Source: Chloroflexota bacterium
GTDB taxonomy: Bacteria > Chloroflexota > Ktedonobacteria > Ktedonobacterales > Ktedonobacteraceae
Assembly: GCA_005881495.1 (NCBI GenBank)
Contig: VBHI01000353.1
Span: 1 to 16,715, forward strand
Length of the DNA stretch: 16,715 nucleotides
Direction of reading: 5' to 3'
Part shown: positions 1 to 7,186 of the stretch, piece after piece
Numbering within the stretch: position 1 is the stretch's first letter
How the letters are laid out: every line of letters begins with the position of its first letter
Program-made: the position numbers and the translations under genes
Notes under the pieces: model-generated
The model's input: the letters and a program-made list of their open reading frames with translations, nothing else
What the model was told of the DNA's origin: nothing
Databases searched by the model: none

Positions 1-437
1 AGGCCATAGAGCAGCGTGTGCAGGCGGAAGTAATCGCCTGCAACGAGCCCGGCTTTACTAGCACCGAGCGGAACTTGATCGAGATCGGACTGCTCCACGG
101 TGACGCCCTGCTCCAGGTTTGCGTTTTCAATGGCCACAATGGCGGTCATGATTTTGGTCGTACTGGCGATGGGGAGTGGTTGTGAACTATTCATCGTGTA
201 GAGTACACGGCCCGTATCGGCATCAATCAAGTAGGCGGCTGAGCCGCTCATAAAAGGAACTGGTGTTGGTGTAGTAGTTGGGGGAAGAGGAGTGGGTGTC
301 GGTGAGGGCGTTGCAGTAGGCGCTGCAAGTTGGGCCAACAGCACGCCAGAGAGAGCAGAAGAGACAAAAAAAAGAGTCAGGACCATGATGACAATCATCA
401 TCACAAGCGCTATAGCAAGAACTGTGCGCTGCTTCAT
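1..437 (-). CDS. D-alanyl-D-alanine carboxypeptidase (S11 family), N-terminal part, cut by window edge
   Basis: Reading leftward from the ATG at 437-435, an open frame of 145 codons runs off the window. Residues about 7-38 are strongly hydrophobic (uncleaved anchor or signal peptide). A Pro/Thr-rich linker follows (about 39-62), then a penicillin-binding-protein domain with AAYLIDADTGRVLY and the SxxK motif in PIASTTKIMTA (Ser92 nucleophile, Lys95). This is the classic start of DacA-type peptidases. They trim the terminal D-Ala from peptidoglycan side chains outside the membrane. The SxN and KTG motifs would lie beyond the edge. A modest Shine-Dalgarno (AGGTG) sits 5 bases before the start. 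A beta-lactamase-like S11 relative cannot be excluded without the C-terminus. The family call is secure; the exact subfamily is not. Confidence 0.88.
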   Translation of the reverse strand, partial: MKQRTVLAIALVMMIVIMVLTLFFVSSALSGVLLAQLAAPTATPSPTPTPLPPTTTPTPVPFMSGSAAYLIDADTGRVLYTMNSSQPLPIASTTKIMTAIVAIENANLEQGVTVEQSDLDQVPLGASKAGLVAGDYFRLHTLLYG

Positions 438-880
438 TGGACACCTGCATTTCTATGCATATGAGCGAACTCAGCTGAAGACAGAAATCCGATCCTCGTA
501 GAGTGGAAGAAGACCGTCCTCTATGTGCAAGATGTTTGCGGGTCATTGTTCACCCACAGATTCTTCGCTTCGCTCAGAATGACATGTTGCTATATATTTG
601 CAAGATGTTTGCGAGTCATCGTTCACCCGGCACTTTAAACACTTCTTTCTTTTTTATCGTTGGAGGAGGACAAATATTAACAAGACGGATTTTCTTCCTA
701 ATGCGGGATCAAGAGGCCTGTATAGTCTACCATCTCTTCTCAGTTTTGAGCATGGTTCTGTCTATACGTGGCATGTAGGTTATGGATATGGTATTCTGTT
801 AAGGGTTAGATTTTAACCTTCACTTTAAACGAGCAAGAAAGACTTGCCCTCAACTACCACATGGAAAGGAAGTGATCCAC
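438..880. other. Non-coding spacer between divergent genes, with short repeats
   Basis: 443 bases separate the divergent carboxypeptidase and DUF2173 genes. The short open frames here have no Shine-Dalgarno and no protein-like composition. The stretch holds a repeated 29-mer and a small repeat element (listed separately) and an AT-richer part (about 640-840). I did not find a convincing -35/-10 pair with a 16-18 base spacer for the rightward gene. Confidence 0.6.
527..628. repeat. Direct repeat of a 29-mer (two copies) flanking a REP-like element
   Basis: The 29 bases at 527-555 recur at 600-628 with two substitutions (GCAAGATGTTTGCG followed by a variant of GTCATTGTTCACCC). Between them, at 559-584, is a GC-rich segment containing TTCTTCGCTTCGCTCAGAAT, with ATTCT/AGAAT ends as a short inverted repeat. 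From memory, this segment resembles a dispersed intergenic repeat seen in several environmental bacterial genomes; that was not checked. Confidence 0.6.
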
Positions 881-1219
881 ATGGCAGCAACGCTGGATGA
901 CCTACTCATGCTGAATGGCGTTGTCGCGGCGGGTGAGTTTACCCCTGATGGGAAGCTGGTGGACTACAAGGCGAAGATGGACATGTCACCTGAGTTGGCG
1001 GCGATGACAGCGCAATTCTGTGCCACAGTCACGATGATGTTTAACACGCTCGCGGGCGCGTTCACGCAACTGAGCCAGATGAAGTGGGTACCCCAACAGG
1101 GGTGGGCGTACTCTGGCGGCGAGTTTACAGTAGCTATCGGCGGCAATAAGGGCGTGTTTGCCGAGACGGCTAAGGCCGACTTCAATCAGTTGTTCCAGGC
1201 ACTCGTCGGCAATCCGTGA
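881..1219 (+). CDS. DUF2173 family protein
   Basis: A 112-residue protein starting MAATLDDLLMLNGVVAAGEF. It matches my recollection of the DUF2173 pattern: an N-terminal 'TLDDLL.L.GVVAAGEF.PDGKLVDYK', a Met-rich middle helix, a GWAYSGGEFTV strand and an 'ADFNQLFQAL' C-terminal helix. The alpha/beta order resembles roadblock/LC7-type small domains, but no activity is established and I assign none. It has no signal peptide or membrane segment, so it is probably cytoplasmic. An in-frame GTG at 872 would add three residues. I prefer the ATG at 881 because AGGAAG (867-872) then lies 8 bases upstream and the N-terminus fits the family. It has the same strand as the cysteine hydrolase 201 bases downstream; co-transcription is possible but not shown. 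Confidence 0.85.
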   Translation: MAATLDDLLMLNGVVAAGEFTPDGKLVDYKAKMDMSPELAAMTAQFCATVTMMFNTLAGAFTQLSQMKWVPQQGWAYSGGEFTVAIGGNKGVFAETAKADFNQLFQALVGNP

Positions 1220-1420
1220 CCCAAACGGGGAGGCAAGTATGTGGCCGAGCGCCGTACTTCGCTGTTTTGTGATAGGGTATGTACAAGGGTGTTGATTTTC
1301 GTGTTTTTTATTGGCGTGAGTATACACAGAGCATACTGCACGCATCATCTATGTAACGAGGCCCTCTCTGTTCCGGGCTACGTGCATGATGCATTGTTTC
1401 TAAGGAGGAAAGACAAGAAT

Positions 1421-2071
1421 ATGGATCCAAAGAAGACCGCAGTTGTGCTGATCGAGTATCAAAATGATTTCACCTCAGAAGGCGGCTCACTACACCCCGC
1501 TGTGAAGGATGTGATGGAGAAGACGAACATGCTTTCCAATACGGCTGAGACCGTGCAGAAAGCGCGTGAGATGGGCGCCACCATCATCCATGCTCCAATC
1601 ACGTTTACTCCAGACTATCACGAGTTGACTCCCAATCCTTATGGTATTTTGAAGGGTGTGGTAGATAGCCAATCGTTTCGTCAGGGAACATGGGGAGCAG
1701 AGATCGTACAAGACCTGACTCCTGTACCTCAAGATATTGTCGTTGAAGGCAAGCGCGGCCTCGATGCCTTCGCCAGCACCAACCTGGACTTTATCCTGCG
1801 CAGTCGTGGTATTACGACTATCGCTCTCGGCGGCTTCTTGACCAATTGCTGTGTCGAGTCCACGATGCGTACAGGCTATGAGAAGGGCTTCGATGTTGTC
1901 ACCCTCAGAGATTGTACCGCTACCTTGAGTGAAGAAGAGCAGCGCCTAGCCATTGAAAAAAACTACCCGATGTTCTCACACCCAATGGAGCATGATGAGT
2001 TCCTGAAAGAACTCGGAGGACAAGAGACAGCCCAGGGTCAAGCGAGCGGACGCGGCTATAGCAACGAGTAG
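1421..2071 (+). CDS. Isochorismatase-fold cysteine hydrolase
   Basis: 216 residues with the isochorismatase/nicotinamidase fold. The N-terminal strand is AVVLIEYQNDF, the Lys region is VVEGKRGLDAF (Lys111), and the nucleophile motif GGFLTNCCVEST gives Cys144 by alignment with the TNxCV pattern. Members cleave amides or related C-N bonds (nicotinamide, isochorismate, biuret, ureidoacrylate); the substrate here cannot be read. The usual catalytic Asp of the VDxQNDF motif is Glu12. The frame stays open upstream to 1241, but the ATG at 1421 is preceded by AAGGAGG (1402-1408, 12 bases away) and begins exactly at the conserved domain. The added upstream residues would be Cys/His/Arg-rich and unlike a protein domain. 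The C-terminal 15 residues (QETAQGQASGRGYSNE) look disordered. Confidence 0.88.
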   Translation: MDPKKTAVVLIEYQNDFTSEGGSLHPAVKDVMEKTNMLSNTAETVQKAREMGATIIHAPITFTPDYHELTPNPYGILKGVVDSQSFRQGTWGAEIVQDLTPVPQDIVVEGKRGLDAFASTNLDFILRSRGITTIALGGFLTNCCVESTMRTGYEKGFDVVTLRDCTATLSEEEQRLAIEKNYPMFSHPMEHDEFLKELGGQETAQGQASGRGYSNE

Positions 2072-2098
2072 TCAGTCCAGGGTTCCACCCAAAACCGA

Positions 2099-2202
2099 GT
2101 GTACTGTTTACCCAATTCGTAGACTTTTAGAGATGGTTCCATTAAGGAGTAGAGAGCCCAGAGATACTTCCGGGAGTCTACGATGTAAAGTAAACAGTAC
2201 AC
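2099..2202. repeat. Nested perfect inverted repeat, possible bidirectional terminator or small mobile repeat
   Basis: Outer arms GTGTACTGTTTAC (2099-2111) and GTAAACAGTACAC (2190-2202) are perfect 13-base complements. Inner arms CGTAGAC (2118-2124) and GTCTACG (2176-2182) are perfect 7-base complements. About 51 bases of loop lie between. A pyrimidine run (CCCTTTCTT) follows on the + strand. The element lies between the convergent cysteine hydrolase and holo-ACP synthase genes, where a two-way terminator would be expected. The large loop is also compatible with a miniature repeat element. The remaining bases to 2302 show nothing further. Confidence 0.6.
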
Positions 2203-2302
2203 CCTTTCTTGTTCATGCATTTCTGACGTGAGCTAGACAATCATCGTGAGTCACACTGCCGCAATTACAACGTAGGAACGGTGAAGGACAGTGCAGGGAA
2301 CA

Positions 2303-2827
2303 CTAGCTTAATCTTTCTGATGTCTCCACATTCGCCTGAACCGCCACCGCCACCGCAATAGAACAATCCACCAGGTCCGCCATACTCACGTCAAAGGCGC
2401 TAATGCCAAGCAGTTCGGCGCGGCGTTTGGCATTGCCGTGCAAAGTCACCGTCGGACGACCGCTGCGTAACTGGACAATCTCCATCTCACGCCAGGCCAC
2501 GCCATGAATGCCCGTACCAAGGGCCTTGCTGATAGCCTCCTTGGCGGCGAAACGACCGGCCAGCCGCGTCGCCTTCCCACGACACTGCATCACCTCAACC
2601 TCTGTAAAAACGCGCTTAAGAAAACGCTCACCATGATGCTCATAAACCTTGCGTACGCGCGCAACCTCGATGATATCGATCCCAACAGCAATATTCACGC
2701 CCCGTGGTAGACTCAATGGCGCAGGCAAACCCGCCACACCCGCCGGCCCAAACAACCAGTCAGGTATAGCCACACCCGCCTGGCGCACCAACGGCGTAAA
2801 TATCAATGGCAGGTCTTTCTCCTCCAT
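2303..2827 (-). CDS. acpS: Holo-[acyl-carrier-protein] synthase with N-terminal extension
   Basis: 174 residues. From about residue 46 it matches AcpS: AVGIDIIEVARV carries the metal-binding Asp (Asp51), GRFAAKEAISKALGTG carries the catalytic-site Glu (Glu97), and the C-terminal strands are FDVSMADLVDCSIAVAVA. The enzyme moves 4'-phosphopantetheine from CoA to the conserved Ser of acyl carrier protein, in the cytoplasm. Typical AcpS is about 120 residues, so about 45 residues are extra (MEEKDLPLIFTPLVRQAG..., ending in a Pro/Gly/Leu-rich stretch). The ATG at 2827 has an excellent GGGAGGAG seven bases upstream. The internal GTG at codon 44, where a normal-length protein would begin, has none of similar quality, so the extension is probably translated. 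The usual 'SISH' motif near the C-terminus reads VSMAD. Confidence 0.9.
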   Translation of the reverse strand: MEEKDLPLIFTPLVRQAGVAIPDWLFGPAGVAGLPAPLSLPRGVNIAVGIDIIEVARVRKVYEHHGERFLKRVFTEVEVMQCRGKATRLAGRFAAKEAISKALGTGIHGVAWREMEIVQLRSGRPTVTLHGNAKRRAELLGISAFDVSMADLVDCSIAVAVAVQANVETSERLS

Positions 2828-2873
2828 GCTATTCTCCTCCCATCACAGGTTAACTACTCGTACGCCACTCGTA

Positions 2874-2990
2874 CGCCATAGGTTGACCGCAAGGACGCTA
2901 TAGGTTGACCACACGTTCGCCATAGGTTGACCGCAAGGACGCTATAGGTTGACCACACGTTCGCCATAGGTTGACCGCAAGGGTCAACCC
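2874..2990. repeat. 22/44-bp tandem repeat ending in a perfect hairpin
   Basis: A 44-base unit at 2874-2917 is repeated exactly at 2918-2961, and its first 20 bases occur again at 2962-2981. Each unit is two 22-base halves sharing ATAGGTTGACC but ending in CGCAAGGA or ACACGTT. The array ends in GGTTGACC-GCAAG-GGTCAACC (2969-2989), a perfect 8-bp hairpin. It lies directly upstream of acpS, so it may fall in that gene's promoter region. It is not a CRISPR: the units are contiguous and no unique spacers are present. Confidence 0.85.
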
Positions 2991-3035
2991 TACTATATAC
3001 GTCCGGGTATATGAAATACTTGTAGGCAATCGATC

Positions 3036-3184
3036 GTAGGGGCCGATTTATCGCGCCCATCGCCGATTTATCGGCCCTCCGTGCTCTGATCGATATCCGG
3101 ATGATTTTGTGAAACCTCATTATCGGCCCTCGCTGGATTTTCCGCTCTCCAGGTGAATAAGTTCATAAGCATAATCGGCCCCTG
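3036..3184. repeat. Scattered CCGATTTATCGG-type near-palindromic boxes
   Basis: Related boxes occur at 3043-3053 (CCGATTTATCG), 3063-3074 (CCGATTTATCGG), 3119-3130 (ATTATCGGCCCT) and 3171-3183 (ATAATCGGCCCCT). The first two flank GCGCCCATCG. They lie just downstream of the UDP-glucose dehydrogenase stop on the minus strand and could form weak hairpins. No U-rich tract follows, so a terminator role is not shown. Confidence 0.55.
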
Positions 3185-4582
3185 CTATTTTGGCGCTTCG
3201 ATACTGACCGGTGGGGTGCTGGTGCTATCTCCCGGCGGCAACACCGAGGGAGCCGGACCCGTTCCTCTACCCATACCGCGATAAATGAAGCCAAGCCGGT
3301 TCATCTCTGCCGCTTCATAAATGTTACGCCCGTCGATCAATACGGGGCGGCGCATGGTAGTGCGAATCTGCCGCATATTCAGCGATTTAAATTCATTCCA
3401 CTCCGTCACCATGACCAGGGCATCAGCATCTTCCGCCACCTCGTAGGCGCTATCGCAGAAGATTACCGTCTCCATGCGAATACCTTCACGCTCCAAAGCA
3501 TCACGCCCGGTCTGCATCGCCACCGGGTCATACACTCGTACCTCTGCTCCCTGGCTCGTGACCCAGCGGATGATGTCCACTGAAGGCGCTTCGCGCATGT
3601 CATCGGTATTGGGTTTGAAGGCCAGGCCCAGGATGCCTATGGCGCAACCACGCAGAGAGCCGAGAATAGAGGTTAACTTTGTGACGACGAGGCGGCGCTG
3701 GTCATGGTTAATATCCATCACAGCATTGAGCAACTGTGGATGCAGCCCAGCTTCATCCGCCATATGGGCCAGCGCGCGCACGTCCTTGGGAAAACAACTC
3801 CCCCCGTATCCCAGACCGGCATCCAGGAAGGCTCGCCCGATGCGCTTATCGTAGCCCATACCCACGGCCACCTCTTTTACATCGGCCCCCAGGCGTTCGC
3901 AAATCTGTGCGATTTCGTTAATAAAGGAGATCTTTGTCGCCAGGAAGGCGTTGGACGCGTACTTGATCATTTCAGCCGTATACAGGTCGGTGATCTGTAT
4001 ACGCGTGCGCAAGGGCAAATAGAGCGCAGCAACCTTGCGCGCAGCCTCCGGATCTGACGAACCAAGCACGACGCGATCTGGAGTCTGGAAATCCAGCAAG
4101 GCAGACCCTTCGCGCAGGAACTCCGGGTTAGAGACAACGGCAAAAGGTACATTTGGCCGCGCAAGATTTTTACGCACGATGCGCGATACCACATCGCCGC
4201 TCCCAACCGGTACCGTACTTTTATTGACAATAATTGCGTAATGATCGAGTTCCTCCGCAATGCTGCGCGCCGCGCTCTCGACATAGCGCATATCCGCCCC
4301 ACCCTGGCTGGTGCCGGTGGGAGTGTTCACCGCGATAAAAATATATTCGCAGTTATCCAGCCCTTCTTTATAGCTGGTCGTAAAACGTAGGCGCCCGGCA
4401 TTGACGTTGCGCTCCAGCAATTCCTCCATGCCTGGCTCGTAAATGGGCAGTATACCCTGCTTGAGACGTTCAATCTTCTCCGGGATAATATCAACGCATA
4501 TCACCTGGTTGCCCAGGTCAGCAAAACACGTGCCTGTCACCAGGCCTACATACCCTGTTCCTATAACACAAATGTTAGACAC
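3185..4582 (-). CDS. UDP-glucose 6-dehydrogenase
   Basis: 465 residues, normal for the family. It oxidises UDP-glucose to UDP-glucuronate with two NAD+, in the cytoplasm, supplying exopolysaccharide or glycan synthesis. Visible motifs: Rossmann loop GTGYVG (8-13) with Asp31 for the NAD ribose; NTPTG (86-90); STVPVG (122-127); NPEFLREG (152-159); Lys207 in EMIKYASN; and catalytic Cys263 in [11 protein letters not shown] Pro/Ser-rich tail of about 25 residues follows the last domain. The start is GTG (4580-4582). Its GAGGAG Shine-Dalgarno lies inside the last codons and stop region of the upstream hydrolase gene, six bases before, which implies translational coupling. A UDP-N-acetyl-mannosamine or GDP-mannose dehydrogenase is less likely given the NPEFLREG and GGSCFPKD context. 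Confidence 0.95.
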   Translation of the reverse strand: MSNICVIGTGYVGLVTGTCFADLGNQVICVDIIPEKIERLKQGILPIYEPGMEELLERNVNAGRLRFTTSYKEGLDNCEYIFIAVNTPTGTSQGGADMRYVESAARSIAEELDHYAIIVNKSTVPVGSGDVVSRIVRKNLARPNVPFAVVSNPEFLREGSALLDFQTPDRVVLGSSDPEAARKVAALYLPLRTRIQITDLYTAEMIKYASNAFLATKISFINEIAQICERLGADVKEVAVGMGYDKRIGRAFLDAGLGYGGSCFPKDVRALAHMADEAGLHPQLLNAVMDINHDQRRLVVTKLTSILGSLRGCAIGILGLAFKPNTDDMREAPSVDIIRWVTSQGAEVRVYDPVAMQTGRDALEREGIRMETVIFCDSAYEVAEDADALVMVTEWNEFKSLNMRQIRTTMRRPVLIDGRNIYEAAEMNRLGFIYRGMGRGTGPAPSVLPPGDSTSTPPVSIEAPK

Positions 4583-4588
4583 AAAGAT

Positions 4589-5260
4589 TTACTCCTCTAC
4601 AGTGACGAATGGGTTTTCGTATTTCTCTTCTAGAATAGTTGTCGGTGTACCATGCCCTGGAAAGACAACCAGGTCATCCTCCAGCGTATACAACTTTTCA
4701 CGGATTGACCTGGCGATCTGTTGATAGTTTCCTCCTGGGAGGTCTGTGCGCCCTATACTACGGTAGAATAGGGTGTCTCCACTAAATACGCAGTAAGGGC
4801 GACTGACCAGGCATACACCGCCAGGAGTATGTCCGGGGGTATGCAAAACCTCAAGAGTGAGCGTACCGAAAGAAAGACGATCCCCCTCTTTCAGCAGAAT
4901 ATCTGGTTTTCTTTTGACCAGCGGCGCTTGCAGCCCAAAAAACTTTGCACTGAGTTCATCCGTATACATAGCAACATCATCTGGATGAATCGCTAGCGGC
5001 ACCGGATAGACAGCACTCACCGCGTCAATCGCACATATGTGATCGATGTGGCCGTGCGTGTTTATGATATATTGAGGAATTAACTCCAGTTCTTGAACTC
5101 TTTGCAGAATACGTTCCGCCTCATCACCAGGGTCAATAATAACCGCGTGGTGTGTTTGTGGGCAGGCATAGAGGTAGCAGTTCTCCTGGAAAGCGCCAAC
5201 CGTCACACAGGCAATGATTGGCATTGCACTTCCCGGCTCCTCCTTATCAATGTCAGGCAT
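4589..5260 (-). CDS. Metallo-beta-lactamase-fold hydrolase, glyoxalase II-like
   Basis: Numbered from the ATG at 5260, 223 residues. The full set of metal ligands is visible: THGHIDH (His69, His71, Asp73, His74), His144 in HTPGHTPGG, Asp162 in SGDTLF and His203 in FPGHG. The pattern, with SIGRTDLPGG, matches the short YcbL/GloB-like thioester hydrolases, which may act on hydroxyacyl-glutathione or another thiol ester; the substrate is unknown. An upstream ATG at 5305 has no Shine-Dalgarno. The one at 5260 has GGGGAG 10 bases away. A third at 5224 starts right at the domain (MPIIACVTVG) with AAGGAGG 14 bases away, and is also possible. It is the first gene of a two-gene unit with UDP-glucose dehydrogenase. 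Confidence 0.88.
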   Translation of the reverse strand: MPDIDKEEPGSAMPIIACVTVGAFQENCYLYACPQTHHAVIIDPGDEAERILQRVQELELIPQYIINTHGHIDHICAIDAVSAVYPVPLAIHPDDVAMYTDELSAKFFGLQAPLVKRKPDILLKEGDRLSFGTLTLEVLHTPGHTPGGVCLVSRPYCVFSGDTLFYRSIGRTDLPGGNYQQIARSIREKLYTLEDDLVVFPGHGTPTTILEEKYENPFVTVEE

Positions 5261-5342
5261 ACTGTCTTTTCTCCCCTGGCAGGCGACCGTCAACAGCGCA
5301 TCCATAACGATGCTTTATGGGCCGTGCCAACACATTTGGTAC

Positions 5343-5348
5343 ATTATA
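5343..5348 (-). promoter_or_regulatory. Candidate -10 element for the hydrolase/UDP-glucose dehydrogenase pair
   Basis: On the minus strand this reads TATAAT, a perfect -10 hexamer, 82 bases upstream of the preferred ATG (5260). The sequence at the -35 distance (about 5366-5371, GTCGCT) is a poor match, so activity would need extended -10 contacts or an activator. Confidence 0.45.
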
Positions 5349-5411
5349 ACATAGCAATGAACAGTAGCGACATCTTCTTGCTTGAAATTAGGACATACAT
5401 ATGGTATATTT

Positions 5412-5427
5412 AAGAACACATGTTCTT
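5412..5427. promoter_or_regulatory. LexA/DinR-like palindrome
   Basis: Perfect 7-base arms AAGAACA and TGTTCTT are separated by CA. The core GAAC-N4-GTTC (5414-5425) fits the Gram-positive LexA/DinR SOS box. It lies in the divergent spacer, 152 bases upstream of the hydrolase start and 362 upstream of the Tat-motif gene. Neither neighbour is a known SOS gene. The match is seen; the regulator is inferred. Confidence 0.45.
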
Positions 5428-5577
5428 GTATGTGACCAAAAATACGTAACGTACGTCCAAAAAACTAATGTACTAATAGTCATGTTTGGGCTAATTATTG
5501 TGTATGATTGGGTATATTGCTTATTGAGCGGCGGAAACTATAGAGTTCTCTATTCTTGAAGGGGAAAGAGCGATGCG

Positions 5578-5643
5578 GTAGGGGCACTGGACGGGGGCGA
5601 CCCAAGGGTCCCCACCCCACGTCCTCTCCGCCCCCGCCCCTAC
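5578..5643. repeat. GTAGGGGC...GCCCCTAC intergenic inverted repeat, single copy
   Basis: Terminal arms GTAGGGGC (5578-5585) and GCCCCTAC (5636-5643) are perfect complements. The interior holds GGGCGACCCAAGGGTCCCCA (core 5595-5617), which contains the small hairpin GACCC-AA-GGGTC. The same family occurs at 8984-9172. The rest of 5306-5789 holds no gene. A weak rightward promoter (TTGCTT at 5517-5522, 16 bases, TATAGA at 5539-5544) could serve the next gene. Confidence 0.75.
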
Positions 5644-5789
5644 GGGTGTTTTCATCCGCAAGGATGGAGATCAACCAGGGCAGCCACTAGACAATATGAG
5701 AGAAATAAGGTAAAATCGGTAGAAAAGGTGTTATAAAAATGTCGTACTGTATAACAACCGATTGAGGCTTAAGGGAGAGCGAGGAATAC

Positions 5790-7100
5790 ATGTCAAAGGA
5801 TCGATTCGAAAGAAAGGCTTATCGGCGCAGTCCTGGACGGCAATATGGCTATGACTATGATCCAATGCGTTCGTCGAACCAGAATGGATCAAGCCAGAAC
5901 GGACGAGGAGAGGCTTCTCTAACAGGTGACCGCTGGTCTTCCAACGGCGGAGCCGTCAATCACTCCAGTGGGCCACTAGCACCAAGACCTGATCCTCGCC
6001 GGACGCGCCAGTTACTCCGTCAGAGTATCATATCCAGTAAATATCCATCCACAACCATCACTGAAGATGATGCAGTGCAGGGCTACAATGAATTAGACGC
6101 CCGTGCCCAACAATACGCGAACGAAGAAGATGATTATGATGACTATGAAGAGCGTGAGGATAACGCGCTATATAGTAATCGCTTCCGTGCGCGCAATGGT
6201 GGAAGCGTGCCCCTTGCCGATGCCCGCCGCTCTCCTCAACCACCCACGTCGGCCTCACAGCAGTATATCGAAACTCGTGATAGCGAAGAATTAGGCGAGT
6301 GGAACGAATTTGAGTTTGTGGATCCGGATATTGGGTACGAAGATCCACTTGATCGACGCTCAAGCTACGCACCAGTACCTCGCTCTCCTGCGCCCGTTCG
6401 CCGCCGCGAAGTCCCGGAGGAGTATGAATACGAAGAGGACGAAGATATTGATGAGCGCCCGGCACGTGCGGTACGCCGCAAGTCCAAAAAGAAAGGCCTC
6501 ACACGCCGCAAATTATTGGTAGGGCTTGGCGTCGCTGCCGTCGGCGGCGTCGCTGCCTATGAGCTTGGGCCAAAAGTTCCACAGGCTATCCATGATGCCA
6601 GTGTCAACATCGAACATCAAATAGAGGACGCCTACAACAAAGGGTTGGCCGCTGGTGCAGCGGCTGTGCGCAAAGAGTTTATTACCGGCCTGGATACCCT
6701 GGAAGGCATCTCGCTTTCAGGGGCAATCAATGCCGCCAAATTGACACGCGTCGCCTACGATACATTCGTTGCGCCTTTGATCACTCTGGCCGCTACCGTT
6801 ACTGGCGATTTTCTCAACGTGACCCTCAGAGCGCTTATCCAGGGAAGAGGCTGGCTGGCGAGAATCAACCAGGATAATGATACACTTGCGGCACTGCAAA
6901 CCGTCATCGAAAGCTGGGTGAAGCAGGTGAACAGCGTGCCCAAGGAGTGGAAGACGATGGCCGATTCCGACCTGGATGCCGCGCAGGCCTACCTTCGCGC
7001 GCTCCAACGCAAAATACAGGATGAACAGGCGAAGCTGAACGCGCCCGCCACAACGAGCACACCAACGTCACCCAACCCAACAGCAACGCCAAAGCACTAA
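5790..7100 (+). CDS. Acidic, low-complexity protein with internal twin-arginine/membrane segment
   Basis: 436 residues of unknown function. Residues 1-230 are polar and probably disordered: Arg/Ser/Asn-rich at first, then acidic and Tyr-rich clusters (EEDDYDDYEERED about 112-124; EEYEYEEDEDIDE about 210-222). A basic patch RRKSKKK (229-235) leads into TRRKLLVGLGVAAVGGVAAY (238-257), which reads as a Tat motif plus a hydrophobic segment. The C-terminal part (260-415) is Ala-rich and helical, containing IEHQIEDAYNKGLAAGAAAV, and ends in a Thr/Pro tail. No enzyme motif or Cys is visible. A single-pass protein with a large cytoplasmic acidic domain and an external helical domain is the simplest reading. 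GAGG lies about 6 bases before the ATG. The frame is supported by steady codon use and the clear domain order. Confidence 0.75.
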   Translation: MSKDRFERKAYRRSPGRQYGYDYDPMRSSNQNGSSQNGRGEASLTGDRWSSNGGAVNHSSGPLAPRPDPRRTRQLLRQSIISSKYPSTTITEDDAVQGYNELDARAQQYANEEDDYDDYEEREDNALYSNRFRARNGGSVPLADARRSPQPPTSASQQYIETRDSEELGEWNEFEFVDPDIGYEDPLDRRSSYAPVPRSPAPVRRREVPEEYEYEEDEDIDERPARAVRRKSKKKGLTRRKLLVGLGVAAVGGVAAYELGPKVPQAIHDASVNIEHQIEDAYNKGLAAGAAAVRKEFITGLDTLEGISLSGAINAAKLTRVAYDTFVAPLITLAATVTGDFLNVTLRALIQGRGWLARINQDNDTLAALQTVIESWVKQVNSVPKEWKTMADSDLDAAQAYLRALQRKIQDEQAKLNAPATTSTPTSPNPTATPKH

Positions 7101-7113
7101 CATTACTACGATA

Positions 7114-7170
7114 TTTGTGTGAGATTGCGGATTGGCTGACGTCGGCAGCCAATCCGCAATCTCACACAAA
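7114..7170. repeat. 25-bp perfect hairpin downstream of the Tat-motif gene
   Basis: Left arm 7114-7138 and right arm 7146-7170 are perfect complements, separated by ACGTCGG. It starts 13 bases after the stop at 7100. On the + strand it is followed by AAAAATC rather than a T-run, so it does not fit a standard intrinsic terminator. It could still stall polymerase or protect the mRNA 3' end. Confidence 0.8.
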
Positions 7171-7186
7171 AAATCAGCATTCCCAC

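Noticed and set aside
503..816. Two short plus-strand frames
   Set aside because: No Shine-Dalgarno, no domain, and they run through the repeated 29-mer and repeat element.
1241..1420. Upstream extension of the cysteine hydrolase
   Set aside because: The extra 60 residues are not domain-like, and a good Shine-Dalgarno serves the ATG at 1421.
2874..2990. Possible CRISPR array
   Set aside because: Repeat units are contiguous with no unique spacers, and no cas gene is nearby.
2854..3120. 88-codon minus-strand frame upstream of acpS
   Set aside because: Its repetitive product arises from the 44-base tandem repeat; no ribosome binding site.
6058..6465. 135-codon minus-strand frame
   Set aside because: It is antisense to the acidic Tat-motif protein; its His/Arg-rich composition is the complement of that gene.
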